A stretch of 64,000 bases of DNA from Nitrosomonas sp. (lineage in GTDB: Bacteria > Pseudomonadota > Gammaproteobacteria > Burkholderiales > Nitrosomonadaceae), in assembly GCA_016710135.1 (NCBI GenBank), contig JADJLM010000001.1, positions 682,001 to 746,000 on the forward strand, read 5' to 3'. This document shows positions 36,821-44,893 of the stretch, in pieces. Within the stretch, counting starts at the first letter, position 1; each line of letters begins with the position of its first letter. The translations under genes were made by a program, and so were the position numbers. The notes under the pieces were generated by a model. That model was not told the origin of the DNA, ran no database searches, and saw nothing but the letters and a program-made list of their open reading frames with translations.

Positions 36821-39079
36821 ATGAATATTCCTTTGTCTCAATTCATCGTTTTCTGGTTATTGCTAAGTCTATCAGTGTTTAGCGTTGAAGATGCGGCCGC
36901 ACAGCAAATCAATTTAAAAAAAGAGATGAAAGAGCTACCCATCCATATTGAGGCCGATCGTATCGAAGGGTTCTCTGAACGACATATGGAAGCAATTGGT
37001 AAGGCGCAAATCTTGCAAGGCGACCAATTTATTGCTGCTGATCGGATAAAGTATTATCGGGGAACACAAGAAGTCGAAGTTGCAGGTAAGGTCCGTTTTG
37101 AACGGGATCGGGATATTCTTGAAGGAACCAATCTCAAGCTATTTCTGGATAGTAAAACCGGTGAACTAAGTCTGCCACAATATATTCTCAAAGATGGCGG
37201 AGGTCGGGGCGCAGGTCAATTATTCTTATTTGAAGGAGACGATCAGTACCGGTTGAAACAGGGTAATTATACGACCTGCCCGATTGGCAACGAAGATTGG
37301 TATATACGAGCTAACGATTTAGAAATCGATAATAAAAAGCAAGTTGGAACCGCCCGGGATGTGACAGTTCGATTTAAAGATGTTCCCATTCTTTATCTAC
37401 CTTGGATGAATTTTTCTTATAGTGGTCAGCGTAAAACCGGATTACTCGCACCGGTTTTTGGTCATACGATTCGCAGTGGTGTTGAGGTATCGATTCCGTT
37501 TTACTGGAATATTGCACCTAACATAGACGCAACCTTTACATCGCGTAATATGAGTATCCGTGGCGCAATGCTAAATAGTGAGCTTCGTTATATGGGCCAG
37601 AGTCATGGGGGCCAACTTAATTTCGATATTTTACCGAATGATTTAGAGGCTGGAAAAACGCGGTATGGTCTTGCTTTTGAACATATGCACCATTTAGGAG
37701 GCGGTTGGACTGGCAATATCAACTATAACCAAATTTCGGATCGTGAGTATTTTCGAGATCTGGCAACTTCCGTTGCGTTTACATCTCGAGCAAACTTGGC
37801 TCAGCAAGCTGGATTATCGTATGTCGGTGCACTTGGGCATGATGGAGTAATTAATTTCAATGCCATGGTTCAAGGCTTTCAAACGATTCAAGATCCGCGT
37901 GCGCCGATTGTTTCACCTTATAAGCGCTTACCGCAAATGACATTGAATATGTCCAAACGTAATGTCCTTGGGACTGATCTCGATTTTACTGGGGTATACA
38001 CACATTTTTACCGACCTGATTCGCAGCAAGTACCTGATGCACAAAGTGGTCACCGTTTAGTCATGTTTCCGAGTATTAGTGTCCCCTTACAAACATCGTA
38101 TGGTTACATTAAACCTAAGATGGGTGTTCATTTTACTCGATATGAACTAGGTGATTCGTTAAAAGATAACAATGTGACAGATACCAACCCGCAACGAGTA
38201 CTTCCTATTTTTAGTTTTGATAGCGGTGTCGTGTTCGAACGCGATACTAAATTTGGTCGGACTAATTTTGTTCAAACGCTTGAGCCACGCCTTTATTATC
38301 TTTATATCCCGTATCGTAATCAAAATCGATTGCCCAATTTCGATTCGGCTGAGATGGATTTTAGTTTTGCTCAAATCTTTACAGAAAACCGCTTTAGTGG
38401 CCATGATCGTATCAATGATGCCAATGAAGTCACTTTTGCGCTGACCTCGCGCTTAATTGAACAGTCAACAGGAAATGAACGCGTTCGTGTTGCAGCGGGT
38501 CAACGAATTCGCTTTACTGAGCGAGATGTCGTATTGTCCAATTCTCAAATTACCAGTGATAAATCGGATTTTATTGCGGCAATTTCGGGGCGCATTACCC
38601 CGGTTATCACGACGGATAGTAGTATTCAGTTAGACCAAAGCGAATTGCGTACTGAAAAAATTAGAACGGGTATCAGCTATCATCCCGCACCTGGTAAGGT
38701 ACTTAATGTCGGATATCGCTTTACCCGCGGAATTCCAGGCATCGAACGAGGGAATAATCTTTTTCCTGTACCTGGTGCTGGTTTTGAACAAGTCGATTTC
38801 TCCACGCAATGGCCAGTTCTAAAGAATTGGCAGGCAATGGCTAGTGCTAACTACTCACTTGATGATGACAAATTACTCGCTGGATTGGTGGGCTTAGAAT
38901 ACAACGCATGTTGCTGGTCGTTGCGCTTTGTGATGAATCGATTCGTCAGAGCTACTGGAAAAGAATCAACTACTTTCTTCGTGCAGCTAGAATTGAATGG
39001 TTTGATGCGAATCGGAACGAATCCCCTTGCAGCGTTACGGCAAGGAGTACCGGGTTATACTCGGACAAGTCATCAATAA
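36821..39079 (+). CDS. lptD: LPS-assembly outer-membrane protein LptD
   Basis: Inserts lipopolysaccharide into the outer leaflet. The 752-residue precursor has a signal peptide (to AAAQ), an N-terminal OstA jellyroll (IHIEADRIEGFSERHMEAIGKA, DQFIAADRIKYY) and a large barrel (YLPWMNFSYSGQRKTGLLAP). The Cys pattern is reduced: one N-terminal-domain Cys (TTCPIGNEDW) and the CC pair near the C-terminus (EYNACCWSL), while the first Cys of E. coli LptD is missing. One long-range disulfide could still form. It opens the operon lptD-surA-pdxA-rsmA. Confidence 0.94.
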   Translation: MNIPLSQFIVFWLLLSLSVFSVEDAAAQQINLKKEMKELPIHIEADRIEGFSERHMEAIGKAQILQGDQFIAADRIKYYRGTQEVEVAGKVRFERDRDILEGTNLKLFLDSKTGELSLPQYILKDGGGRGAGQLFLFEGDDQYRLKQGNYTTCPIGNEDWYIRANDLEIDNKKQVGTARDVTVRFKDVPILYLPWMNFSYSGQRKTGLLAPVFGHTIRSGVEVSIPFYWNIAPNIDATFTSRNMSIRGAMLNSELRYMGQSHGGQLNFDILPNDLEAGKTRYGLAFEHMHHLGGGWTGNINYNQISDREYFRDLATSVAFTSRANLAQQAGLSYVGALGHDGVINFNAMVQGFQTIQDPRAPIVSPYKRLPQMTLNMSKRNVLGTDLDFTGVYTHFYRPDSQQVPDAQSGHRLVMFPSISVPLQTSYGYIKPKMGVHFTRYELGDSLKDNNVTDTNPQRVLPIFSFDSGVVFERDTKFGRTNFVQTLEPRLYYLYIPYRNQNRLPNFDSAEMDFSFAQIFTENRFSGHDRINDANEVTFALTSRLIEQSTGNERVRVAAGQRIRFTERDVVLSNSQITSDKSDFIAAISGRITPVITTDSSIQLDQSELRTEKIRTGISYHPAPGKVLNVGYRFTRGIPGIERGNNLFPVPGAGFEQVDFSTQWPVLKNWQAMASANYSLDDDKLLAGLVGLEYNACCWSLRFVMNRFVRATGKESTTFFVQLELNGLMRIGTNPLAALRQGVPGYTRTSHQ

Positions 39080-39108
39080 ATCAGATTGGTATAGGAGTAA
39101 GTCAAAAT

Positions 39109-40479
39109 ATGTTGTTGGATGATTTAATGAGAAAACTATTTTTTGCGCTTGCAAGCTTAAGTGTCAGCGTTGTGCTTACTTTTTTTTTTATGAGCCAAAA
39201 CACTGCTGCACAAGAAGAACCCGTATTAACGAGTTTACCCGCTACACGATCGGTACAGTCGATTGATCATATCGTAGCTATTGTCAATGAAGACGTCATC
39301 ACCCGCAATGAGCTTGATGAAGTCATTCGCACGACGGTTAAACAGCTTCAGAAGCAAGGTGTTCAGCTGCCTCCATCTGATATCATCGAAAAGCAATTGT
39401 TAGAGCGTACTATTATGAGTCGTGCGCAATTGCAACGTGCTAAAGAAGTTGGAATTAACGTCAGCGATACTGAACTCGATCAAACGATTCGTAAGATTGC
39501 TAAAGAAAACAACCTATCCATGGATGAGTTTTATTATGCATTGCAACAAGATGGCATGACGCTTTCCGAGTTTCGTGAAGAAATTCAAAACGAATTGCTG
39601 ATTTCGCGCCTCAAAGAGCGCGAAGTGAATAATCGAGTGACAGTAACCGAGGGAGAAATCGATAATTTTTTAAAAACCCAAGAGACTTCCGCGATTGGGA
39701 ATGATGAATACCGTGTTGCGCATATCCTAGTTCAAACATTAGAACAAATGGATTCCGCACAAATTGAAGCGCGGCGTCAGAAAGCTGAGAATGCATTGAA
39801 ACGCTTGCAGGAAGGAGTGGATTTCGCCCAAATATCAGCAGAAGTATCCGATGCACCGAATGCTTTGCAAGGTGGGGAGATTGATTGGCGACCCATTACG
39901 CAGATGGGACCTACGTTTTCTGATATTTTAATCAGAATGCAGCCTGGAGAGCTGACGCCAGTTGTTCGAAGCCCGATTGGTTTTCATATTCTAAAGCTTC
40001 TCGGGCGCAGACCTCAGGAAACGCCGGTTGTGATGGTAAATCAAACACATGCACGGCATATCTTAGTTAAAATCAATGAATTGACTTCAGAAGATGATGC
40101 CCATCGGGTGGTTTCACAAATTAGAGAACGCATTGTGAAAGGTGCTGATTTTGCTGAAACAGCAAAAGGCATGTCGGAAGATGCAAGTGCTAACAATGGT
40201 GGTGATTTAGGTTGGCTATCACCCGGTGATACTGTTTCTGAATTTGAAAGAGCGATGGACGCGTTAATGCCTGGTCAGATGAGCCAGCCGATTCAAACCC
40301 AGTTTGGTTGGCACTTAATCCAGGTGCTGGAACGTCGTACTCAGGATGTGAGTTTAGATCGTCATCGCCATGCTGCTCGTCAAGCTATCCGCAATCGTAA
40401 GGCGGATATGATTATGCAAGAATGGTTACAACAATTGCGTGATCAAACGTATGTTGAGTACCGAACAGAGGATAGTTAA
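39109..40479 (+). CDS. surA: Periplasmic chaperone and peptidyl-prolyl isomerase SurA
   Basis: Escorts outer-membrane proteins such as LptD across the periplasm. It has 456 residues with an N-terminal signal peptide, a chaperone domain (DHIVAIVNEDVITRNELDEV) and two parvulin domains (YRVAHILVQT and ARHILVKINE blocks, with GGEIDWRP and GGDLGWLSPGD). The start ATG 39109 follows AGGAG at about 11 bases; ATG 39127 just before the signal peptide is an alternative. It follows lptD by 29 bp and precedes pdxA with no gap. Confidence 0.94.
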   Translation: MLLDDLMRKLFFALASLSVSVVLTFFFMSQNTAAQEEPVLTSLPATRSVQSIDHIVAIVNEDVITRNELDEVIRTTVKQLQKQGVQLPPSDIIEKQLLERTIMSRAQLQRAKEVGINVSDTELDQTIRKIAKENNLSMDEFYYALQQDGMTLSEFREEIQNELLISRLKEREVNNRVTVTEGEIDNFLKTQETSAIGNDEYRVAHILVQTLEQMDSAQIEARRQKAENALKRLQEGVDFAQISAEVSDAPNALQGGEIDWRPITQMGPTFSDILIRMQPGELTPVVRSPIGFHILKLLGRRPQETPVVMVNQTHARHILVKINELTSEDDAHRVVSQIRERIVKGADFAETAKGMSEDASANNGGDLGWLSPGDTVSEFERAMDALMPGQMSQPIQTQFGWHLIQVLERRTQDVSLDRHRHAARQAIRNRKADMIMQEWLQQLRDQTYVEYRTEDS

Positions 40480-41472
40480 TTGCAGTCTATGCTAACGTTA
40501 GCGCTAACAGCCGGAGAACCTGCTGGTATTGGGCCTGATTTGTGTATCCAGTGGGCCCAACAGCATTCACTTTCCTGTCGAGTCGTTGTAATTGCGGATC
40601 GTGAGATGCTGGAGCAGCGTGCTCAACGATTGAGGTGTTCATTAACTTTCCAACCTTATATTGAAGCAGAGTGGAAACCGCAGCAAGCTGGAAGTTTACA
40701 AATTTATCCTGTATCGGTACGAAATTCTGTTAGGCCTGGTGTTCTGGATTCTACCAATGCGGATTATGTGCTTGAGACACTCAAGATTGCGGCTAGAGGG
40801 TGTCAATTGCGGCAATTTCATGCCATGGTGACTGCACCGGTTCACAAAGGCGTGATTAACGAAGCCGGAATTGCCTTTACCGGTCATACTGAATTTCTAG
40901 CTGACCTGACACAAAGTCCAGTGGTTATGATGTTGGTCGGAGGTGGGATGCGGGTTGCGCTTGCAACGACACATTTGCCACTGAGATCGGTAGCTGATGC
41001 AATTACGGCTGAGGAATTAGAACAACGATTACGTATTATTGATTATGATCTTAGAACTCGTTTCAGAATTGAGCACCCTTGTATTGCTGTAGCAGGATTG
41101 AATCCGCATGCCGGAGAATTAGGGTACCTCGGACGTGAAGAAATTGAAATCATCCATCCACTATTAGTAAAATTGCGTACTGAAGGATTTAATCTGATTG
41201 GCCCATTGCCAGCGGATACCTTATTTAGTCCCGTAAAATTGCAAGGTTATGATTGTGTGTTGGCGATGTATCATGATCAAGGCTTACCTGTTCTTAAATA
41301 TGCCAGCTTTGGCAGCGGTGTGAATGTTACATTGGGGCTTCCAATGATTCGAACATCTGTTGATCACGGTACAGCACTTGATTTGGTCGGAACGGGGCAT
41401 GCCGATATTGGCAGCCTCCATCAAGCGATCATGATGGCATTCACACTCGCAGAGAAAGCTGTTAGCGCCTAA
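40480..41472 (+). CDS. pdxA: 4-hydroxythreonine-4-phosphate dehydrogenase
   Basis: NAD-dependent step of pyridoxal-5'-phosphate synthesis. The 330-residue protein has LTAGEPAGIGPDL at the N-terminus, VTAPVHKGVINEAGI, the metal-binding His in FTGHTEFLADLT, GLNPHAGELGYLG and AMYHDQGLPVLKY. The first codon may be TTG 40480, eight bases after AGAGG and directly after the surA stop, or ATG 40489; the first is better placed for translation. Part of the surA-pdxA-rsmA order known from many proteobacteria. Confidence 0.94.
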   Translation: MQSMLTLALTAGEPAGIGPDLCIQWAQQHSLSCRVVVIADREMLEQRAQRLRCSLTFQPYIEAEWKPQQAGSLQIYPVSVRNSVRPGVLDSTNADYVLETLKIAARGCQLRQFHAMVTAPVHKGVINEAGIAFTGHTEFLADLTQSPVVMMLVGGGMRVALATTHLPLRSVADAITAEELEQRLRIIDYDLRTRFRIEHPCIAVAGLNPHAGELGYLGREEIEIIHPLLVKLRTEGFNLIGPLPADTLFSPVKLQGYDCVLAMYHDQGLPVLKYASFGSGVNVTLGLPMIRTSVDHGTALDLVGTGHADIGSLHQAIMMAFTLAEKAVSA

Positions 41473-41522
41473 ACCGTAACTTGAATTTATTTGATCGAGT
41501 CATCTCATGAACATCACGTGCT

Positions 41523-42299
41523 GTGCCTCATAACCCTCGAAAGCGATTCGGTCAGAATTTTTTGATTGATAATCACCTCATTGCGGCCATTATTCACGCC
41601 ATCAATCCAATAAGTAGTGACCGATTGGTAGAAATCGGACCTGGCATGGGAGCATTGACCAAGCCTTTACTAAAAATACTTGATCATCTTTGTGTCGTTG
41701 AAATTGATCGAGATATCGTGCAATGGCTGTATGCTGAATTTCCAGAGCAGAAATTAACCATTTATGCTACGGATGCCTTACGCTTTGATTTTGCGCAATT
41801 GGGCGCGGGATTACGCATTATTGGTAACTTGCCTTACAACATCTCGACGCCATTGCTTTTTCATTTAAGTCAGTACAGCGCCTTCGTGGTTGATATGCAT
41901 TTTATGCTGCAACAAGAAGTGGTTGATCGCATGGTTGCTGAGCCCTCTACCGCCGAATATGGTCGGCTATCCGTGATGTTGAAAAACCAGTATGAAATGG
42001 AGAAATTGCTATCTGTGCCGGCAGAATCCTTTAGGCCTGCTCCCAAAGTCCAATCTGCCATCGTTCGTATGATTCCTCGCGCTATGCCTATCGTACCGAT
42101 TGCCGATCACTCATTATTCACCAAAATTGTTATTGCTGCGTTTGCACAACGGCGGAAAACATTACGCAATACCCTGAGAAGCTATCTAGCATTGGCTGAT
42201 TTTACAGCGTTAAATCTAGACCCAAGTGCCAGAGCAGAGAATTTATCGGTATTAGATTATGCCGCATTGACACACTATTTAAAGGCCGATGCAAGATAA
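41523..42299 (+). CDS. rsmA: 16S rRNA dimethyladenosine methyltransferase
   Basis: Dimethylates two adjacent adenosines (A1518/A1519) in helix 45 of 16S rRNA. At 258 residues it has HNPRKRFGQNFLIDNHL, the SAM motif VEIGPGMGALTKPLL and the catalytic NLPYNIS. GTG at 41523 is the start, as the next residues MPHNPRKRFGQNF match the family N-terminus. It ends the lptD operon. Confidence 0.95.
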   Translation: MPHNPRKRFGQNFLIDNHLIAAIIHAINPISSDRLVEIGPGMGALTKPLLKILDHLCVVEIDRDIVQWLYAEFPEQKLTIYATDALRFDFAQLGAGLRIIGNLPYNISTPLLFHLSQYSAFVVDMHFMLQQEVVDRMVAEPSTAEYGRLSVMLKNQYEMEKLLSVPAESFRPAPKVQSAIVRMIPRAMPIVPIADHSLFTKIVIAAFAQRRKTLRNTLRSYLALADFTALNLDPSARAENLSVLDYAALTHYLKADAR

Positions 42300-42393
42300 G
42301 TCATAGTATGCGGCTTGCTATAAAAATCAAATTGTCACTGCAGGCTACGCTAAAATAGCGCTCATTATTTAGATTTTACGAGAACATAGCATT

Positions 42394-43464
42394 ATGTCAC
42401 GTTCATCGAAACGCAGAATTAAGAAAATTGGCCTTCCTGCTGAAAGTTTGGTTTACACCGGCGATAAAAAAGAGAAGAACCCAATTAATTTAACGTTGAT
42501 TAATTATGATGCAACCCATTATGAGGAACGTTTGCTGCAACAGGTTGATGCCTGCCTGCTTTATAAGCAAAAACCGACCATTACATGGATTAATGTCGAT
42601 GGGGTTCATGATCTCAACTTGATAGAGAAATTAGGAGAAGGATTTGCGATTCATCGTTTGGTGACAGAAGATTTGGTTAGTATTGTGCAGCGCCCTAAAT
42701 GTGAAGATTACGGTGACTATTTGTTTATTGTTCTGAAAATGTTGACGTATGATGCGCGCCAAAACAAAATCATCCCTGAGCAAATTAGCTTGATCTTAGG
42801 ACAAAAATTCTTACTTTCTTTTCAAGAAGATATTCAAGGTGATGTATTTCATTTGATTCGCGATCATCTGCGCACGGGAAAAGGCAAAGTTCGACATCGC
42901 GGAACGGATTACTTAGCTTATTGCTTACTTGATGCACTAGTCGATAATTATTTTATTATTCTTGAAAAAATTGGCGACTCTATCGATACGCTTGAAGAAG
43001 TATTAATGCGTCAACCAGGTCAGGACGTGATGGAACAATTATATCAATTGAAACGCGAATTGCTATTCCTTCACAAAGCCGTATGGCCACTCCGCGAAGT
43101 GATTTCTTTTTTATTGAGGCGAGAATCCTCGTTGATACAAGATTCAACCATGCCGTATTTACGTGATGTTTACGATCATGTAGTACAAGCGATCGATAGC
43201 ATCGAGATTAATCGCGATATCCTGGCGACTATGCTTGACCTCTATCTCTTCAGCGTGAGTTATCGAACCAATGAAATCATGAAAGTGTTGACCATTATCG
43301 CGACAATTTTTATGCCACTTACTTTTTTAGCGGGTGTTTATGGAATGAATTTCGAACATATGCCGGAACTAAGCTGGCAATATGGTTATCTGCTGATATG
43401 GATCATTATGATTACTTTAGGCGTTTTCATGCTTTATTTCTTCAGAAAAAAGAAATGGATTTAG
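42394..43464 (+). CDS. corA: CorA-family magnesium/cobalt channel
   Basis: Pentameric inner-membrane divalent-cation channel. The 356-residue protein has a large cytoplasmic N-terminal domain, a long stalk helix and two C-terminal membrane helices. The selectivity motif GMN is in YGMNFEHMPEL, followed by a Lys-rich end (FFRKKKWI). Its own promoter region lies in the 94 bp after rsmA. The stop overlaps the convergent lipase gene by 4 bp. Confidence 0.93.
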   Translation: MSRSSKRRIKKIGLPAESLVYTGDKKEKNPINLTLINYDATHYEERLLQQVDACLLYKQKPTITWINVDGVHDLNLIEKLGEGFAIHRLVTEDLVSIVQRPKCEDYGDYLFIVLKMLTYDARQNKIIPEQISLILGQKFLLSFQEDIQGDVFHLIRDHLRTGKGKVRHRGTDYLAYCLLDALVDNYFIILEKIGDSIDTLEEVLMRQPGQDVMEQLYQLKRELLFLHKAVWPLREVISFLLRRESSLIQDSTMPYLRDVYDHVVQAIDSIEINRDILATMLDLYLFSVSYRTNEIMKVLTIIATIFMPLTFLAGVYGMNFEHMPELSWQYGYLLIWIIMITLGVFMLYFFRKKKWI

Positions 43465-44426
43465 CGTGGAAGACGAAATAGGCGAATCAACGGTAATCCT
43501 AAGATAACCAAGAGTAATGTTGCAGGTACTGGGAGTGCAGTGGCAAACAAGGAAGCAAAAACCGCATGTGCATGCGTCGTTGGGTGAAGGTCATCCCAAA
43601 ATACGAATGTTTCAGGATTTGAGCACATTACCAGTAAGCAAGCGTTTTGCGCATCATTAAATCCAAATTGACTGGGATGCTGTATTGTCTCCATTGACAT
43701 CGCATTGATGTCAAATGGGATCATGTTAATAAAAGGAAACTGTGCTGCTAAGTTATCAAATAACCTAGCGAGTTCAGTATTGAATGCTTCTGTGAAAGCA
43801 TGTGCAATCGTTTCAATCCCTGCTATCCGCGCAAATGGCGTTAAGCTTAAATCTGGAAGATTGGGAATGAAGAAAGACTCGGCCCCGGCTGAGATTAATG
43901 TGCTGACATAATTTGCAATATTTTGAGCAGCCCGGTCAGGGGCGTTACCGGTAAGAAAATCGTTTGCGCCTCCCCAGATAAAATATAAACCTTGTGAATC
44001 GGCTACCCCATTTACATTCGAGAGATATAGCTCAATTTCCTGATTCATTCCTGGTAATCCAAACAAGCCAGGCGTCGTTGCCGTACCATTATCACCAAAA
44101 TTACCAATCCCTGTCGTCGCGCCAGAGACGGCATAATTAAAGAAATGGTTAGCTGATGTACCACTGGGAAGAATCTGTTGCGCGAGATACTCTGCCGCAA
44201 CCACACCATTTGAATATCGTCCTTCGAAATAAGGGGGGCATGGATGGGATGGATCGCAATTTCCACCTAATAACTTATATATACTCAATACCGCTGAAGG
44301 ACTACTCCCTCCGTCCGAAAGGCTGTCACCAAACACATACATACTGCTGAAAGGCATAGACCAAGCACTTCCAACTGCTGAGAAAAACAATAGCAAAGCA
44401 ATGAGCAGAATTCGTATTTTTTTCAT
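43461..44426 (-). CDS. Exported SGNH/GDSL lipase-esterase with PEP-CTERM-like sorting signal
   Basis: A 321-residue secreted hydrolase. There is a signal peptide (1-23), the nucleophile block YVFGDSLSDGG, an FIWGGANDF block and DDLHPTTHAHAVFA carrying the catalytic Asp and His. The C-terminus LPVPATLLLVILGLPLIRLF ends in RLPR: a Pro-x-Pro motif, a hydrophobic helix and a basic end, which is the PEP-CTERM layout with Val replacing Glu. PEP-CTERM proteins are recognised by an EpsH/exosortase and linked to exopolysaccharide and floc formation. Nitrosomonas relatives encode that system, but no exosortase is in this window. Confidence 0.82.
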   Translation of the reverse strand: MKKIRILLIALLLFFSAVGSAWSMPFSSMYVFGDSLSDGGSSPSAVLSIYKLLGGNCDPSHPCPPYFEGRYSNGVVAAEYLAQQILPSGTSANHFFNYAVSGATTGIGNFGDNGTATTPGLFGLPGMNQEIELYLSNVNGVADSQGLYFIWGGANDFLTGNAPDRAAQNIANYVSTLISAGAESFFIPNLPDLSLTPFARIAGIETIAHAFTEAFNTELARLFDNLAAQFPFINMIPFDINAMSMETIQHPSQFGFNDAQNACLLVMCSNPETFVFWDDLHPTTHAHAVFASLFATALPVPATLLLVILGLPLIRLFRLPR

Positions 44427-44586
44427 GTTTAATCCCAGTTAATACTAAACATATTGCTTATTTTTCTGAAGACTCAGTATGCTATATGAGTTTGTTGTTT
44501 ACAAGTGAAAAAAATAATAACTTACTGATTATGCGATAGTTAAGTGATTTTTCTCACAGTGAATAAGATTTTTATTCGATAAACTG

Positions 44587-44616
44587 TTGACAATCTAGTA
44601 CGGATTGCATGATCAT
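44587..44616 (+). promoter_or_regulatory. Possible sigma-70 promoter of the intergenic RNA
   Basis: A perfect -35 TTGACA (44587-44592) is followed after 18 bp by GATCAT (44611-44616), four of six matches to the -10 consensus. The predicted start is near 44622. No plus-strand gene follows, only a structured region and a terminator. Confidence 0.4.
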
Positions 44617-44621
44617 GTATC

Positions 44622-44808
44622 AAGCCTTAAATTTTATGGGCGGAAATTTTAAAATTCTTGAATAGAGGTGTTGAACTTTTGATTGATTTGAAAAAAACGT
44701 ACCAATGCGTAGAGAAAACTTTTGTTTAATAATGCTGTTTCCTTCCTCCTCAAAGGCATCTTAATAGTTTAAGCGATTAGCCTGACTTTAAGATGCCTAT
44801 TTTTTTTA
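44622..44808 (+). ncRNA. Candidate small RNA with anti-Shine-Dalgarno stretch
   Basis: About 187 nt between the putative promoter and a strong plus-strand terminator, in a 467-bp gap between two minus-strand genes. Just before the terminator stem is CCTTCCTCCTC (44741-44751), complementary to ribosome-binding sites; such C/U-rich single-stranded stretches occur in several bacterial regulatory RNAs. No open frame on this strand has a start with a ribosome site. Read on the other strand the same bases would be a strong ribosome site (GAGGAGGAAGG), but no ATG/GTG/TTG follows at usable distance. This is inference from layout. Confidence 0.45.
44754..44808 (+). terminator. Strong rho-independent terminator, plus strand
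   Basis: AGGCATCTTAA (44754-44764) pairs with TTAAGATGCCT (44788-44798), followed by ATTTTTTTT. The U tract points to plus-strand transcription. On the minus strand only TTTG follows the stem, so it is a poor terminator for acnA. Confidence 0.75.
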
Positions 44809-44893
44809 CCCCAGGTCCGATAAGAAAAAGCTACTTACCTTACACCTTGTAACTATAAGAACGATTTAAGCGTTTTATCTATAGTAGTTTGTC

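Noticed and set aside
44621..44751. Minus-strand frame after a strong GAGGAGGAAGG ribosome-like site
   Set aside because: No ATG, GTG or TTG at usable distance; only ATT codons. The purine run is better read as the complement of an anti-Shine-Dalgarno stretch.
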